Assembly: GCA_002505355.1 (NCBI GenBank)
Contig: DAUW01000122.1
Coordinates: 1 to 23,176 of the forward strand
Reading direction: 5' to 3'
Length of the DNA: 23,176 nt
Source: Euryarchaeota archaeon UBA229
Lineage (GTDB): Archaea > Thermoplasmatota > Poseidoniia > Poseidoniales > Poseidoniaceae
Made by a program: the position numbers and the translations under genes. Of this stretch, positions 6,687 through 13,827 are shown in pieces (position 1 is the stretch's first letter; every line of letters starts with the position of its first letter). The notes under the pieces are model-generated. The model saw only the letters and a list, made by a program, of their open reading frames with translations, did no database searches and was not told the DNA's origin.

Positions 6687-7538
6687 TTGGCTAGAGAATA
6701 CGACCTTAAACCAGCCCCATCCCTTGACGATGGTGATGCAGCTTTCGGCACTAGTAAAGTCATTAACCGCCGTCAGTTTCTAAAATATGGCTTCAACACC
6801 GCAACCGGAGTTCTCGCTGCATCGCTCGGAGTGTTAGGCTTCTCAGCGATTCTATTGCCACCAGGTGCAGACTCCGGAGGTAGTAACAATGGAGTTATCT
6901 TTTGGGCAAAGGGCCGAGAAGATGAAGCGTGGTACGGTGCTAAACACGAGTTGCCAATGACTCGACAGGATTTTGTCGATGAAGCAGCAAAGTCATCGAC
7001 TGGCACTGCCGGTGCCGCTGGAATTTGGAACGGCGTCCCTGTAATTGTTGTATATGTTGACCATGATAAAAACAAAGATACTCCTGTGAGCAACGGCAAG
7101 GCTCGCTTTCAAACTATGGAAGGATATGACGAGACAGGCAAGCGCATTGGACACTTTGAAGACATGTCTGACCTCGACCCAAGGATATTTCCCTCTGATA
7201 ACATCGTGATAATCTACGGCCGTTGTACCCACCTGTGCTGCATACCAGGCTGGCAACTAGTATCCAACTCCTTTACCGATGATTCGTGGACGCCAAATGG
7301 CACCGATGATGGAGGAACCAAACTATTCTGTATTTGCCACTCATCTAGATTCGACCCCACTGCTTTGGAGATGAACACAAACAGGAACCGTTCCAACGGT
7401 GCAACATTCAATTATGCCGGGATTAAAGTATCCGGAGGGCCTGCACCTGTGGGGCTCCCAATTATTCCTGTGCAGATGAACGGCGACAACATCGAGGGCA
7501 TAACTGATTACCTCGATTGGTATACTTATTGTGACTGA
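6687..7538 (+). CDS. Rieske [2Fe-2S] protein
   Basis: 283 residues. It has a twin-arginine signal (NRRQFLK, 27-33) followed by a single hydrophobic anchor (about 38-57), and then a soluble Rieske domain. Cluster box I is C180-T-H182-L-C184-C185 and box II is C215-I-C217-H218-S-S. All four cluster ligands (C180, H182, C215, H218) and both disulfide cysteines (C185, C217) of the respiratory Rieske family are present, with an extra Cys where CTHLGC has Gly. The later GGPAPVGL segment corresponds to the family's Pro loop. It takes one electron from quinol at the Qo site and passes it to an extracytoplasmic acceptor. Translation appears to start at TTG 6687, 5 nt after the previous stop; no ATG lies nearby. 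Confidence 0.95.
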   Translation: MAREYDLKPAPSLDDGDAAFGTSKVINRRQFLKYGFNTATGVLAASLGVLGFSAILLPPGADSGGSNNGVIFWAKGREDEAWYGAKHELPMTRQDFVDEAAKSSTGTAGAAGIWNGVPVIVVYVDHDKNKDTPVSNGKARFQTMEGYDETGKRIGHFEDMSDLDPRIFPSDNIVIIYGRCTHLCCIPGWQLVSNSFTDDSWTPNGTDDGGTKLFCICHSSRFDPTALEMNTNRNRSNGATFNYAGIKVSGGPAPVGLPIIPVQMNGDNIEGITDYLDWYTYCD

Positions 7539-7547
7539 GGTGAAAAA

Positions 7548-8414
7548 ATGACAACAATGTTCTGGATTCTGTGGTTCTTTATTGCTTTCATCATAGTTTT
7601 GGTAGCGTTCACGCTAAGAAAAGAAAATGAAGAAATGCCGCGTAGAGAAATATTACGTGCGGTCGAGTCTACTGGCAGAATGGGTTTTGCCGAACGATCC
7701 TTCTTGTGGGTATTTTCATGGCTTGACACCAGATTTAGAATTCAAGATTACTGGAACATGTCGAAAGGCGCATACTACAACATGCACAGACAGATGCCGC
7801 TTACTCACGCCGAAAAATACAAACTAAGAATCATCTGGTACTGGTACCCATTGTACTGCCTAGGCGGAATTTCATTTTTATCTTTCATCATTCTAGTAAT
7901 CACTGGAACTGTGCTAGGAATTTATTACGTCCCTGGGGGCGAGGGTATTCCATCTCCTGCTTACCTAAGCATGCAGTACATAATGACTGAACTACCGTTT
8001 GGCTACATCATTAGAGCAGTGCACCACTGGGGCACTCACTTCATGGTAGCGAGCGTGTTTTTGCACATGTGCCGTGTATACTTTACTGGAGCCTACAGAA
8101 ATCCTCGTGAATTAAACTGGCTAATCGGCGTAGCTCTAATGGCACTGACAATCGTCTTTGGTTACTCTGGATATTTGTTACCGTGGGATTCCTTAGCATA
8201 CGGTGCGGCAGTTATCGGAATTAACTTAGCTAACTCAAGTCCACTAATTGGCAAGCAAATCGCTACACTACTATTCGGTGGTTCAGCATTAACACCCCGT
8301 ACGGTCACAAGAATGTACTTCATCCACGTATTCATACTTCCAGTAATTGTTACGGGATTAATTATTGTTCATTTGTTTATAGTTTGGGTACAAGGTATAG
8401 CGGAGCCACATTGA
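7548..8414 (+). CDS. cytochrome b, N-terminal half, b6-type
   Basis: 288 residues. An extra N-terminal span (about 4-22) and a polar linker precede the four-helix heme-binding core. The core is close to chloroplast/cyanobacterial b6: YCLGGI (103-108), QYIMTE (143-148), RVYFTGAYRNPRELNW, GYSGYLLPWD (205-214) and the helix-D segment ending in H275. Heme ligands are H159/H173 (spacing 14) and H260/H275 (spacing 15); the longer helix-D spacing is the b6/Gram-positive pattern, not the mitochondrial one. C104 aligns with b6 Cys35, which carries heme ci covalently. It carries electrons across the membrane and forms the quinone sites together with the C-terminal half encoded by the next gene. TGAGGTGAAAAA before ATG 7548 fuses the previous stop with a strong ribosome-binding site. 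Confidence 0.95.
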   Translation: MTTMFWILWFFIAFIIVLVAFTLRKENEEMPRREILRAVESTGRMGFAERSFLWVFSWLDTRFRIQDYWNMSKGAYYNMHRQMPLTHAEKYKLRIIWYWYPLYCLGGISFLSFIILVITGTVLGIYYVPGGEGIPSPAYLSMQYIMTELPFGYIIRAVHHWGTHFMVASVFLHMCRVYFTGAYRNPRELNWLIGVALMALTIVFGYSGYLLPWDSLAYGAAVIGINLANSSPLIGKQIATLLFGGSALTPRTVTRMYFIHVFILPVIVTGLIIVHLFIVWVQGIAEPH

Positions 8415-8430
8415 TATTTGGGGGAATTAA

Positions 8431-11244
8431 ATGGGACTAGTAGAAAATCTCGGTAGAGTAGCATCATCCTACATGGATGAAAAAGAAAAACTTCAGAGCA
8501 CTGGTGATAAGCGAAAAAGAACACGATTAGGTCACGGTTTTTGGCCGCACGAAGTACTTCGTGACGTGCTAATCTTCGCGTTCATGGGAGCAGTATTGCT
8601 GTATTACGCATGGATAATCCCCCCTCCACTTCACGGTGCTGCCGATCCGTATGCGCAAGCAGGATTCGTGTTCCCAGATTGGTATGTTCTATTCTCTTAC
8701 GGATACTTGAGGTGGGGCGAGTATTTGCCGCAGTTCACTGTGCCGACCGGTTTTGTCGGCGACATATTTGGTCAACCAGTATTTCCATGGAACGCAGCAT
8801 GGTGGGGAGCAGCGCTGACCGGTATTCCAGTTGGTATCCTCATCCTTCCACCATTCCTGGGTGGACGAGAAAAGCGTCCTGTTGAAGATCCGTGGTTTGC
8901 TGCTGCTGGTGCAGTATACTTAGCACACATATGGTTCATTTCGGTGTTTTCAATTAACATATTTTTAGAACTCTACCATAAGAATCGGTCCGACTACTGT
9001 AAACTAGACAGTCATGGTGACCTGTTATGCGGAGTTCGGGAGCCGTGGCTAGCGGAAGCGTTCAACGCCTTACCATGGCTGATGACGGGTGTTTTGTTAT
9101 GGATTTGTATCTACTTCGGCGCTAGAATGGTGCTGACTAAAGCGTGGGGCTCTGGTTTCACACCCGGCCACGCTAAACAAATCCTGGTTGGGGCACTGAT
9201 TCTTTCAACCGCAGCCACTGTCGCAACATGGGACGTCTATGACAAAGGATTCTGGGGCGCAAGGGGACTAGGGACTATCGCTGATTATGGCGAACTGGAA
9301 GAAATGCGAACCCAGCCATCAGACATTCATGTTCATGAAACTAACGAGTTTACCGATAATTTTGGTTGGTCGGAAGATGGAGTAGTACCGACTGCTGCCT
9401 GGCTTGACTGGGTAATATACCAGCCAGGCCAACAGGTGATTATCGATTTCGCTGATGCCAACGGCCATCAAGATTCATCAGCTGGAATCAATGCAGCCGA
9501 GGATTCTACAGTCCTGACTGATGCGGACTCTTGGTCATCTAGCGGTAGTTTTACCATTACTGAAGACCCATTCCTATTCCCTGATGGACATCATGAATCA
9601 GTCAGTAAGATTACCACGGACATCGCCTGTGAGCACAGAGCAGAAGATAGGAAAATCAACGATGTGAAAACAGAAACAATGATTAGCAGCACAATGGTAG
9701 TTTACAACTCAAACAATAAAGTAGTTTCAGAATTTTCCAACTGTGTTGGGGACTCATTAGAATTACCAGTTGGCACCTATACCTATGAAATGGACGTTTC
9801 AATTACTGGACCATTGGCACTCAATGACACCATGATGAAGGAAATGAGTCTTGAAATTAATGCATATCAACCGCTGCTGGTGTGGTCAAGTTCTGCCCCT
9901 GCAGGGCTTGAAGGCAAGACTGTTAACCTGACCAACAGCGCAGAGATGATGCTTGGAGGCACCAACTTCGACCAAGTTGACAACCCCAGTTATCACATGA
10001 ACCCAAAGAGCCTAGATGCCAAATTAATCTATGCTATGTTCATCCCGTGTCTAACCTTTGGAGCAATGGTATTCATCCTCTTGCGATCTATGGCCAGAGG
10101 ATATGAATTCGAGATGAACAAGTGTTACGGCTGCGACCTGTGTGACGATGCATGTCCAGTTCGTCTATTCAACGGTGGTGACAAGTTGAACATTATCTAC
10201 AACTCCTGGAACAATGAAGATGATGGAGTCCCACTGTATTCATGCCTAACATGTACTGCTTGTACCAACGCTTGCCCACAACTTGTCGATTACGATTCAT
10301 ATGTTGACATCCGCAGAGGTCTCATCGTTGGCGGACCGCAAGCCGAGATACCACACACAGTGCTACAGGCCGTGTTAGCTGCCGAAGCTGAACAAGAGGC
10401 TGATGCTGATTTCATCGCTATCGAAGATTACCCAATAGAATCCAATGTCGGATACTACCCGGGATGTGTGGACTACTTAGACCAAGAAATGGTGTTCTCG
10501 CACGTCAATGAAGGCGAAATGAATTTGGGAGATGCAACAACATCTGCATTTACTCTCTTTGATGAAATCGGAGTAGATGTATCATACCTTGGCAGAGATT
10601 TCCTAAAGTGCTGCGGACATGACCAAAAATGGCAGGGCCTATCGGAGGTATTTGACAAGCTAAAGGCTTACAATCAAAAGAAAATCCAAGCCTCCGGTAT
10701 TGATACTCTAGTTTCCTCATGTGCGGAATGTTTCAGAACATTTGCTAGAGATTACGAACTTGAAGATATTAAGGTCATGCACACAACGGAGTTCCTCCTA
10801 GACCAAGGCTTTGATATGAATCTGAAGGTAGAAGAAGAAACCACAGTTACCTTCCACGACCCGTGTAGATTAGGCAGACAGATGGGTGTCTATGAAGAAC
10901 CAAGAGAACTAATTCAATCAGTTGAGGGTGTAAGCCTAGTTGAGATGGAACACAGTGGAGAGGACGCAATGTGTTGTGGAGTCTCTAGTATGATGTCTTG
11001 TAATGAAAATGCTAGAGCACTGCGTGTTGCAAGGATGGAGGAAATCAAATCGACTGGCGCAGATACCATGCTGACATCATGCCCCAAGTGTGTCTCACAC
11101 TTCGAGTGCTTGAAATTTGAAGGTGATGAAAGATATGCTGACATCAAGATTTTGGACGTTGTGTCCTTCCTCGCTCAACAGATTAATGAGAAGAAGGAAA
11201 AACTAGTTGCAGATGCGCCACAGGTTATCGAAACTGAAGCATGA
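8431..11244 (+). CDS. cytochrome b C-terminal half fused to HdrD/GlpC-like iron-sulfur-CCG module
   Basis: 937 residues in one open frame. Residues 43-267 hold about five spans, including the cytochrome b C-terminal (subunit IV-like) part with the Qo motif P82-D-W-Y85. Residues 271-525 form an extracytoplasmic beta-rich domain. A span at 531-553 is followed by a basic stretch, which places the rest in the cytoplasm. Two [4Fe-4S] motifs come next (C565, C568, C571, C575; C605, C608, C611, C615). Two CCG domains follow: C679, C727-C728-G, C764-x2-C767 and C812, C848-C849-G, C884-x2-C887. The last 375 residues have the layout of HdrD, GlpC and GlcF. The CCG sites of HdrB/D hold a noncubane cluster that reduces heterodisulfide. 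No flavin partner gene is adjacent. The ATG follows GGGGGA. Domain calls are strong; substrate and electron direction are unknown. Confidence 0.93.
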   Translation: MGLVENLGRVASSYMDEKEKLQSTGDKRKRTRLGHGFWPHEVLRDVLIFAFMGAVLLYYAWIIPPPLHGAADPYAQAGFVFPDWYVLFSYGYLRWGEYLPQFTVPTGFVGDIFGQPVFPWNAAWWGAALTGIPVGILILPPFLGGREKRPVEDPWFAAAGAVYLAHIWFISVFSINIFLELYHKNRSDYCKLDSHGDLLCGVREPWLAEAFNALPWLMTGVLLWICIYFGARMVLTKAWGSGFTPGHAKQILVGALILSTAATVATWDVYDKGFWGARGLGTIADYGELEEMRTQPSDIHVHETNEFTDNFGWSEDGVVPTAAWLDWVIYQPGQQVIIDFADANGHQDSSAGINAAEDSTVLTDADSWSSSGSFTITEDPFLFPDGHHESVSKITTDIACEHRAEDRKINDVKTETMISSTMVVYNSNNKVVSEFSNCVGDSLELPVGTYTYEMDVSITGPLALNDTMMKEMSLEINAYQPLLVWSSSAPAGLEGKTVNLTNSAEMMLGGTNFDQVDNPSYHMNPKSLDAKLIYAMFIPCLTFGAMVFILLRSMARGYEFEMNKCYGCDLCDDACPVRLFNGGDKLNIIYNSWNNEDDGVPLYSCLTCTACTNACPQLVDYDSYVDIRRGLIVGGPQAEIPHTVLQAVLAAEAEQEADADFIAIEDYPIESNVGYYPGCVDYLDQEMVFSHVNEGEMNLGDATTSAFTLFDEIGVDVSYLGRDFLKCCGHDQKWQGLSEVFDKLKAYNQKKIQASGIDTLVSSCAECFRTFARDYELEDIKVMHTTEFLLDQGFDMNLKVEEETTVTFHDPCRLGRQMGVYEEPRELIQSVEGVSLVEMEHSGEDAMCCGVSSMMSCNENARALRVARMEEIKSTGADTMLTSCPKCVSHFECLKFEGDERYADIKILDVVSFLAQQINEKKEKLVADAPQVIETEA

Positions 11245-11252
11245 TGTACTGC

Positions 11253-11573
11253 TTATTTTTTGGAAGATTTAGCCTTGGGCTGCTTCTGCTTTGATCCATC
11301 ACTCATACCAATTATTTCATAGTTGGATGGAAATAGTGCCACAGCGACACCGGCCAGCAATGCCATTAGACCCCAGAAGAACATTTGTCGAACAAATAAC
11401 ATTTCCAAGGCTAGTACAACAAGTACCAGTCCGCCTATGTTTGAAGTCCACACTAATGTTTTGAAAGTTGACAAAGGTACTCCTGTAGTGCCTGGTTTAC
11501 GATAAGGACCAAACTCGCCCCCAAATCTTTGGGCATCATTCTTGGCCTTGCTTTTACTGCTCAAACATATCAC
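11253..11573 (-). CDS. small two-span membrane protein
   Basis: Up to 106 residues, not recognised. Hydrophobic segments at about 46-63 and 65-83 form a probable hairpin with polar N-terminal and Lys/Ser-rich C-terminal ends (GSKQKQPKAKSSKK). The longest frame begins at GTG 11573, overlapping the ferredoxin stop (GTGA). A TTG at 11564 is better placed behind AGGTGAT (11576-11570) and would give 103 residues. As the last gene of the minus-strand run and coupled to a ferredoxin-like gene, it may be that protein's membrane anchor; that is inference. It converges on the HdrD-fusion gene with only 8 nt between. Confidence 0.7.
   Translation of the reverse strand: MICLSSKSKAKNDAQRFGGEFGPYRKPGTTGVPLSTFKTLVWTSNIGGLVLVVLALEMLFVRQMFFWGLMALLAGVAVALFPSNYEIIGMSDGSKQKQPKAKSSKK
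11256..11261 (+). terminator. oligo-T tract, possible terminator of respiratory operon
   Basis: Twelve nucleotides after the TGA of the HdrD-fusion gene there is a run of six T (TTATTTTTT context). Archaeal RNA polymerase terminates at such tracts without a hairpin. The tract lies inside the last codons of the convergent gene, reflecting tight packing. Single short tract, so weak evidence. Confidence 0.3.
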
Positions 11574-11902
11574 CTATCAATCATTGATATAGCATCAGTT
11601 GGACAAGCAAGGACACACAACCTGCATCCAGTGCATGCATCTCTTATTATCCTCGCTTTTTGATTTGATTCAACATTCATCAATGGGCTGCGCATAGCAA
11701 CCTTGTACAACTCAATTGCATCATCGTCACAAACGATATCGCATTGATCACAGCCAATGCACAGACTCTCCTCAACGAATGCAACTGTATTTTCTCCACC
11801 CTTTAGAGATGAATGTTGCACGCTACGCTGACGATTGAGTGAGGTTCTTATGCGCAGGGCCTCTTTTTCCCGGCGCTTTTTCAACTCGTCAGCAGATGTC
11901 AT
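11570..11902 (-). CDS. 8-Cys ferredoxin-like protein, two [4Fe-4S]
   Basis: 110 residues. A basic, helical N-terminal extension (1-45, KKRREKEALRIR) precedes a bacterial-type ferredoxin domain. The first motif is CIGCDQCDIVCDDDAIE, with four cysteines but Asp where a Pro usually follows the last one; the second is CTGCRLCVLACPTDAI, fully canonical. Eight ligands imply two [4Fe-4S] clusters, so low-potential electron transfer in the cytoplasm. The ATG overlaps the upstream stop (ATGA, 11899-11902), and its own stop overlaps the next start, so it is translationally coupled to two membrane-protein genes. This suggests a membrane-associated electron-transfer unit. A link with the iron-sulfur module of the convergent respiratory gene is possible but unproven. 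Confidence 0.88.
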   Translation of the reverse strand: MTSADELKKRREKEALRIRTSLNRQRSVQHSSLKGGENTVAFVEESLCIGCDQCDIVCDDDAIELYKVAMRSPLMNVESNQKARIIRDACTGCRLCVLACPTDAISMIDR

Positions 11903-12594
11903 CCAGTAGACCCGAGGGTGGCCTTCTCTTCAAACCTAACGACTGTCATATTGACTAATAAATCTCCCAGGCAGTAGAATGCGCCAACTAATAGTGGCGG
12001 ATTCCATGCGGTCAGACCTGTCCACGGCACTTCACTAGCCCACGTCCAATTCCCAAGTTGCGTTCCGACTATTTCCATTCCTAGTGCTGCCCACGCCATA
12101 GAAGCATACAAGCAAGGTTGGGGACCATACTTAGTGAACAATAACACCAATATCAACAGAAATATTGCCGATGTATCACTGCCGTAATAAACCCCATAAG
12201 CAACCATTGGGATGAAAGGAATTAGTATTGGTAAAGCTAAACTCTGCTTGATTTTACTCGCCATTATCCGACCCAGGTCAAACAAAAAATAGTGACCTGC
12301 GGGGACAAATAGTGGCATTAAACCTCGCTGATATTCGTAAATCTTCCAGACCTCACTGAAAAATAATTCCATCGGGGTCGCAAACGCGAGGACCGTCAGC
12401 ATTTCTATGCGCTCTTTCCGATCAGTTGACCGGTATATGTATCCAAACACCGACCAACACCAGATATTCACCGGCCATTCAGCAATATTGTCAGGTAATG
12501 CACCGCCACAAGCAGTCGCAGACACCCATAAACCAATTAAAATGGTCAAACAATATAACCATGCTCGGCTCATATTTGTCGCCGATGTGTGCAA
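11899..12594 (-). CDS. polytopic membrane protein
   Basis: Up to 231 residues, function not recognised. About six to seven hydrophobic segments lie near 10-28, 38-55, 64-80, 117-137, 141-154, 161-178 and 200-219. Conserved-looking polar and aromatic features inside the membrane part are ELFFSEVWKIYEYQRG (76-91), GHYFLFDLGR (100-109), E174 and GNWTWASEVPWTG (181-193). Acidic and aromatic residues in spans suggest an enzyme or cofactor site and not a plain anchor, but no family is claimed. The longest frame starts at TTG 12594; ATG 12573 (MSRAWLY) is an alternative. It follows gshA by 21 nt and overlaps the ferredoxin start by 4 nt. Confidence 0.72.
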   Translation of the reverse strand: MHTSATNMSRAWLYCLTILIGLWVSATACGGALPDNIAEWPVNIWCWSVFGYIYRSTDRKERIEMLTVLAFATPMELFFSEVWKIYEYQRGLMPLFVPAGHYFLFDLGRIMASKIKQSLALPILIPFIPMVAYGVYYGSDTSAIFLLILVLLFTKYGPQPCLYASMAWAALGMEIVGTQLGNWTWASEVPWTGLTAWNPPLLVGAFYCLGDLLVNMTVVRFEEKATLGSTG

Positions 12595-12615
12595 CCATAT
12601 TGCTTTAAGGGCGAA

Positions 12616-13827
12616 TCACAGATTATAGTTGGAAAATTCCTTCCCCATAGCGAGCATCGATAGTTCTGCTACAAGTGCATGCCAGCCGTGGGCATTCTCG
12701 CCATATAAATGGCCAACATCCGTATAGCTCTTGAACAAGGCACTCGGTGAATTTAGATTTTCGATATCGTTTTTCTTTTCATTAATTCGATAAAACCACG
12801 ATGCTGCTTGACCATCAACCAGATAGACAACTGGCTCAACTGGACCACCTTCGTCTGTTTGTAACCTAGTTGGTATGCCTTCTTGAATCAGGAAGTTTTC
12901 CACATCTACACCACCTTTAGAATACATCAACTTCTTCATTTTACGGTTTGATAGTGACAGTAGTTCATCGCCACTGCTAACCGACAGAATACCCAGTCCG
13001 TAGGTACCGCTGTCATTTTTGATAAACACCACGGGTTCCCGATTAATTCCGATTGAGGAATACTTTGCCTTGATTGTGGCGATGAAATCATCCACTTCTG
13101 CAGCCAATTCAATTCGGCACGATTCTCGGTCTAGGCATTTGTCTTTCGAGACAAACCAATCAGCCATCAAATTCCATGAATCTATGCCCAACATCTCGGC
13201 AATTTCTTGGACATAACCTTGCAGTGCTTCGTAGTGGTGGGATTTTTTTCGAGCATGCCAACCCATAACCGGGGGAGGAGATACCCTGCTTGCTCCAAGA
13301 CCTGGAACTATTCCTTCAGTTAAATCGTTATTCAGCAAAATTAGGTCTGGAATACCATCATCAACCACAATGCTCTCTTGACCGTCAATATGCTTAAGTT
13401 CAACAATATCCAAATTCAGTGGTCCAGAAATACCGGCCAGTGAGCCGTGTTCAGCAAGTTCTGGTGAACCAATGGTACAGCGGAATCCGGCTCGTTCAAT
13501 CAGCCGTTGAAGTGTCTTGAGATTTTCCACATAGGCTGCGTTCCGCGTGTGCGCTTCAGGATACAGATGTACCCATTGGCAATTTACGTCTCTACGCAAT
13601 ATGTGATTCTTGAGTAGCGCTGAGAGATGTGGCTCATCCTCCGGCGCAATATTGTTGAACCCTGCGGGAAAGTGATTTGCATCAACTACTGCTATTTTCC
13701 AACCAGCGTCACGAACATCTACGCTGCCGTAAATTGGAATTGGAACCTCCAGACGCTTTTTTGTCATCCAATCAGTAATAATTTGACGTTTCGACTCAAT
13801 TGCCTCGTTTAGATCATTTAGGTTCAT
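12616..13827 (-). CDS. gshA: glutamate-cysteine ligase, proteobacterial GshA-type (ATP-grasp-like)
   Basis: 403 residues. It matches the glutamate-cysteine ligase family described from acidithiobacilli and other proteobacteria, distinct from E. coli GshA and from the haloarchaeal enzyme. Landmarks: SVDVRDAGWKIAVVDANHFPAGFNN (35-59), NNDLTEGI (166-173), GWHARKKSHH (189-198), NDSGTYGLGI (271-280), LIQEGIPT (313-320), EPVVYLVDG (331-339), WFYRIN (344-349) and ENLNSP (356-361). The expected reaction is ATP-dependent formation of gamma-glutamylcysteine. No GshB-type gene is in the window, so the end product may be gamma-glutamylcysteine itself, as in haloarchaea. The start is well fixed: AGGAGGT (13840-13834) lies 6 nt before the ATG, which overlaps the asnB stop by 4 nt. 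This coupling implies joint expression with AsnB. Confidence 0.85.
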   Translation of the reverse strand: MNLNDLNEAIESKRQIITDWMTKKRLEVPIPIYGSVDVRDAGWKIAVVDANHFPAGFNNIAPEDEPHLSALLKNHILRRDVNCQWVHLYPEAHTRNAAYVENLKTLQRLIERAGFRCTIGSPELAEHGSLAGISGPLNLDIVELKHIDGQESIVVDDGIPDLILLNNDLTEGIVPGLGASRVSPPPVMGWHARKKSHHYEALQGYVQEIAEMLGIDSWNLMADWFVSKDKCLDRESCRIELAAEVDDFIATIKAKYSSIGINREPVVFIKNDSGTYGLGILSVSSGDELLSLSNRKMKKLMYSKGGVDVENFLIQEGIPTRLQTDEGGPVEPVVYLVDGQAASWFYRINEKKNDIENLNSPSALFKSYTDVGHLYGENAHGWHALVAELSMLAMGKEFSNYNL

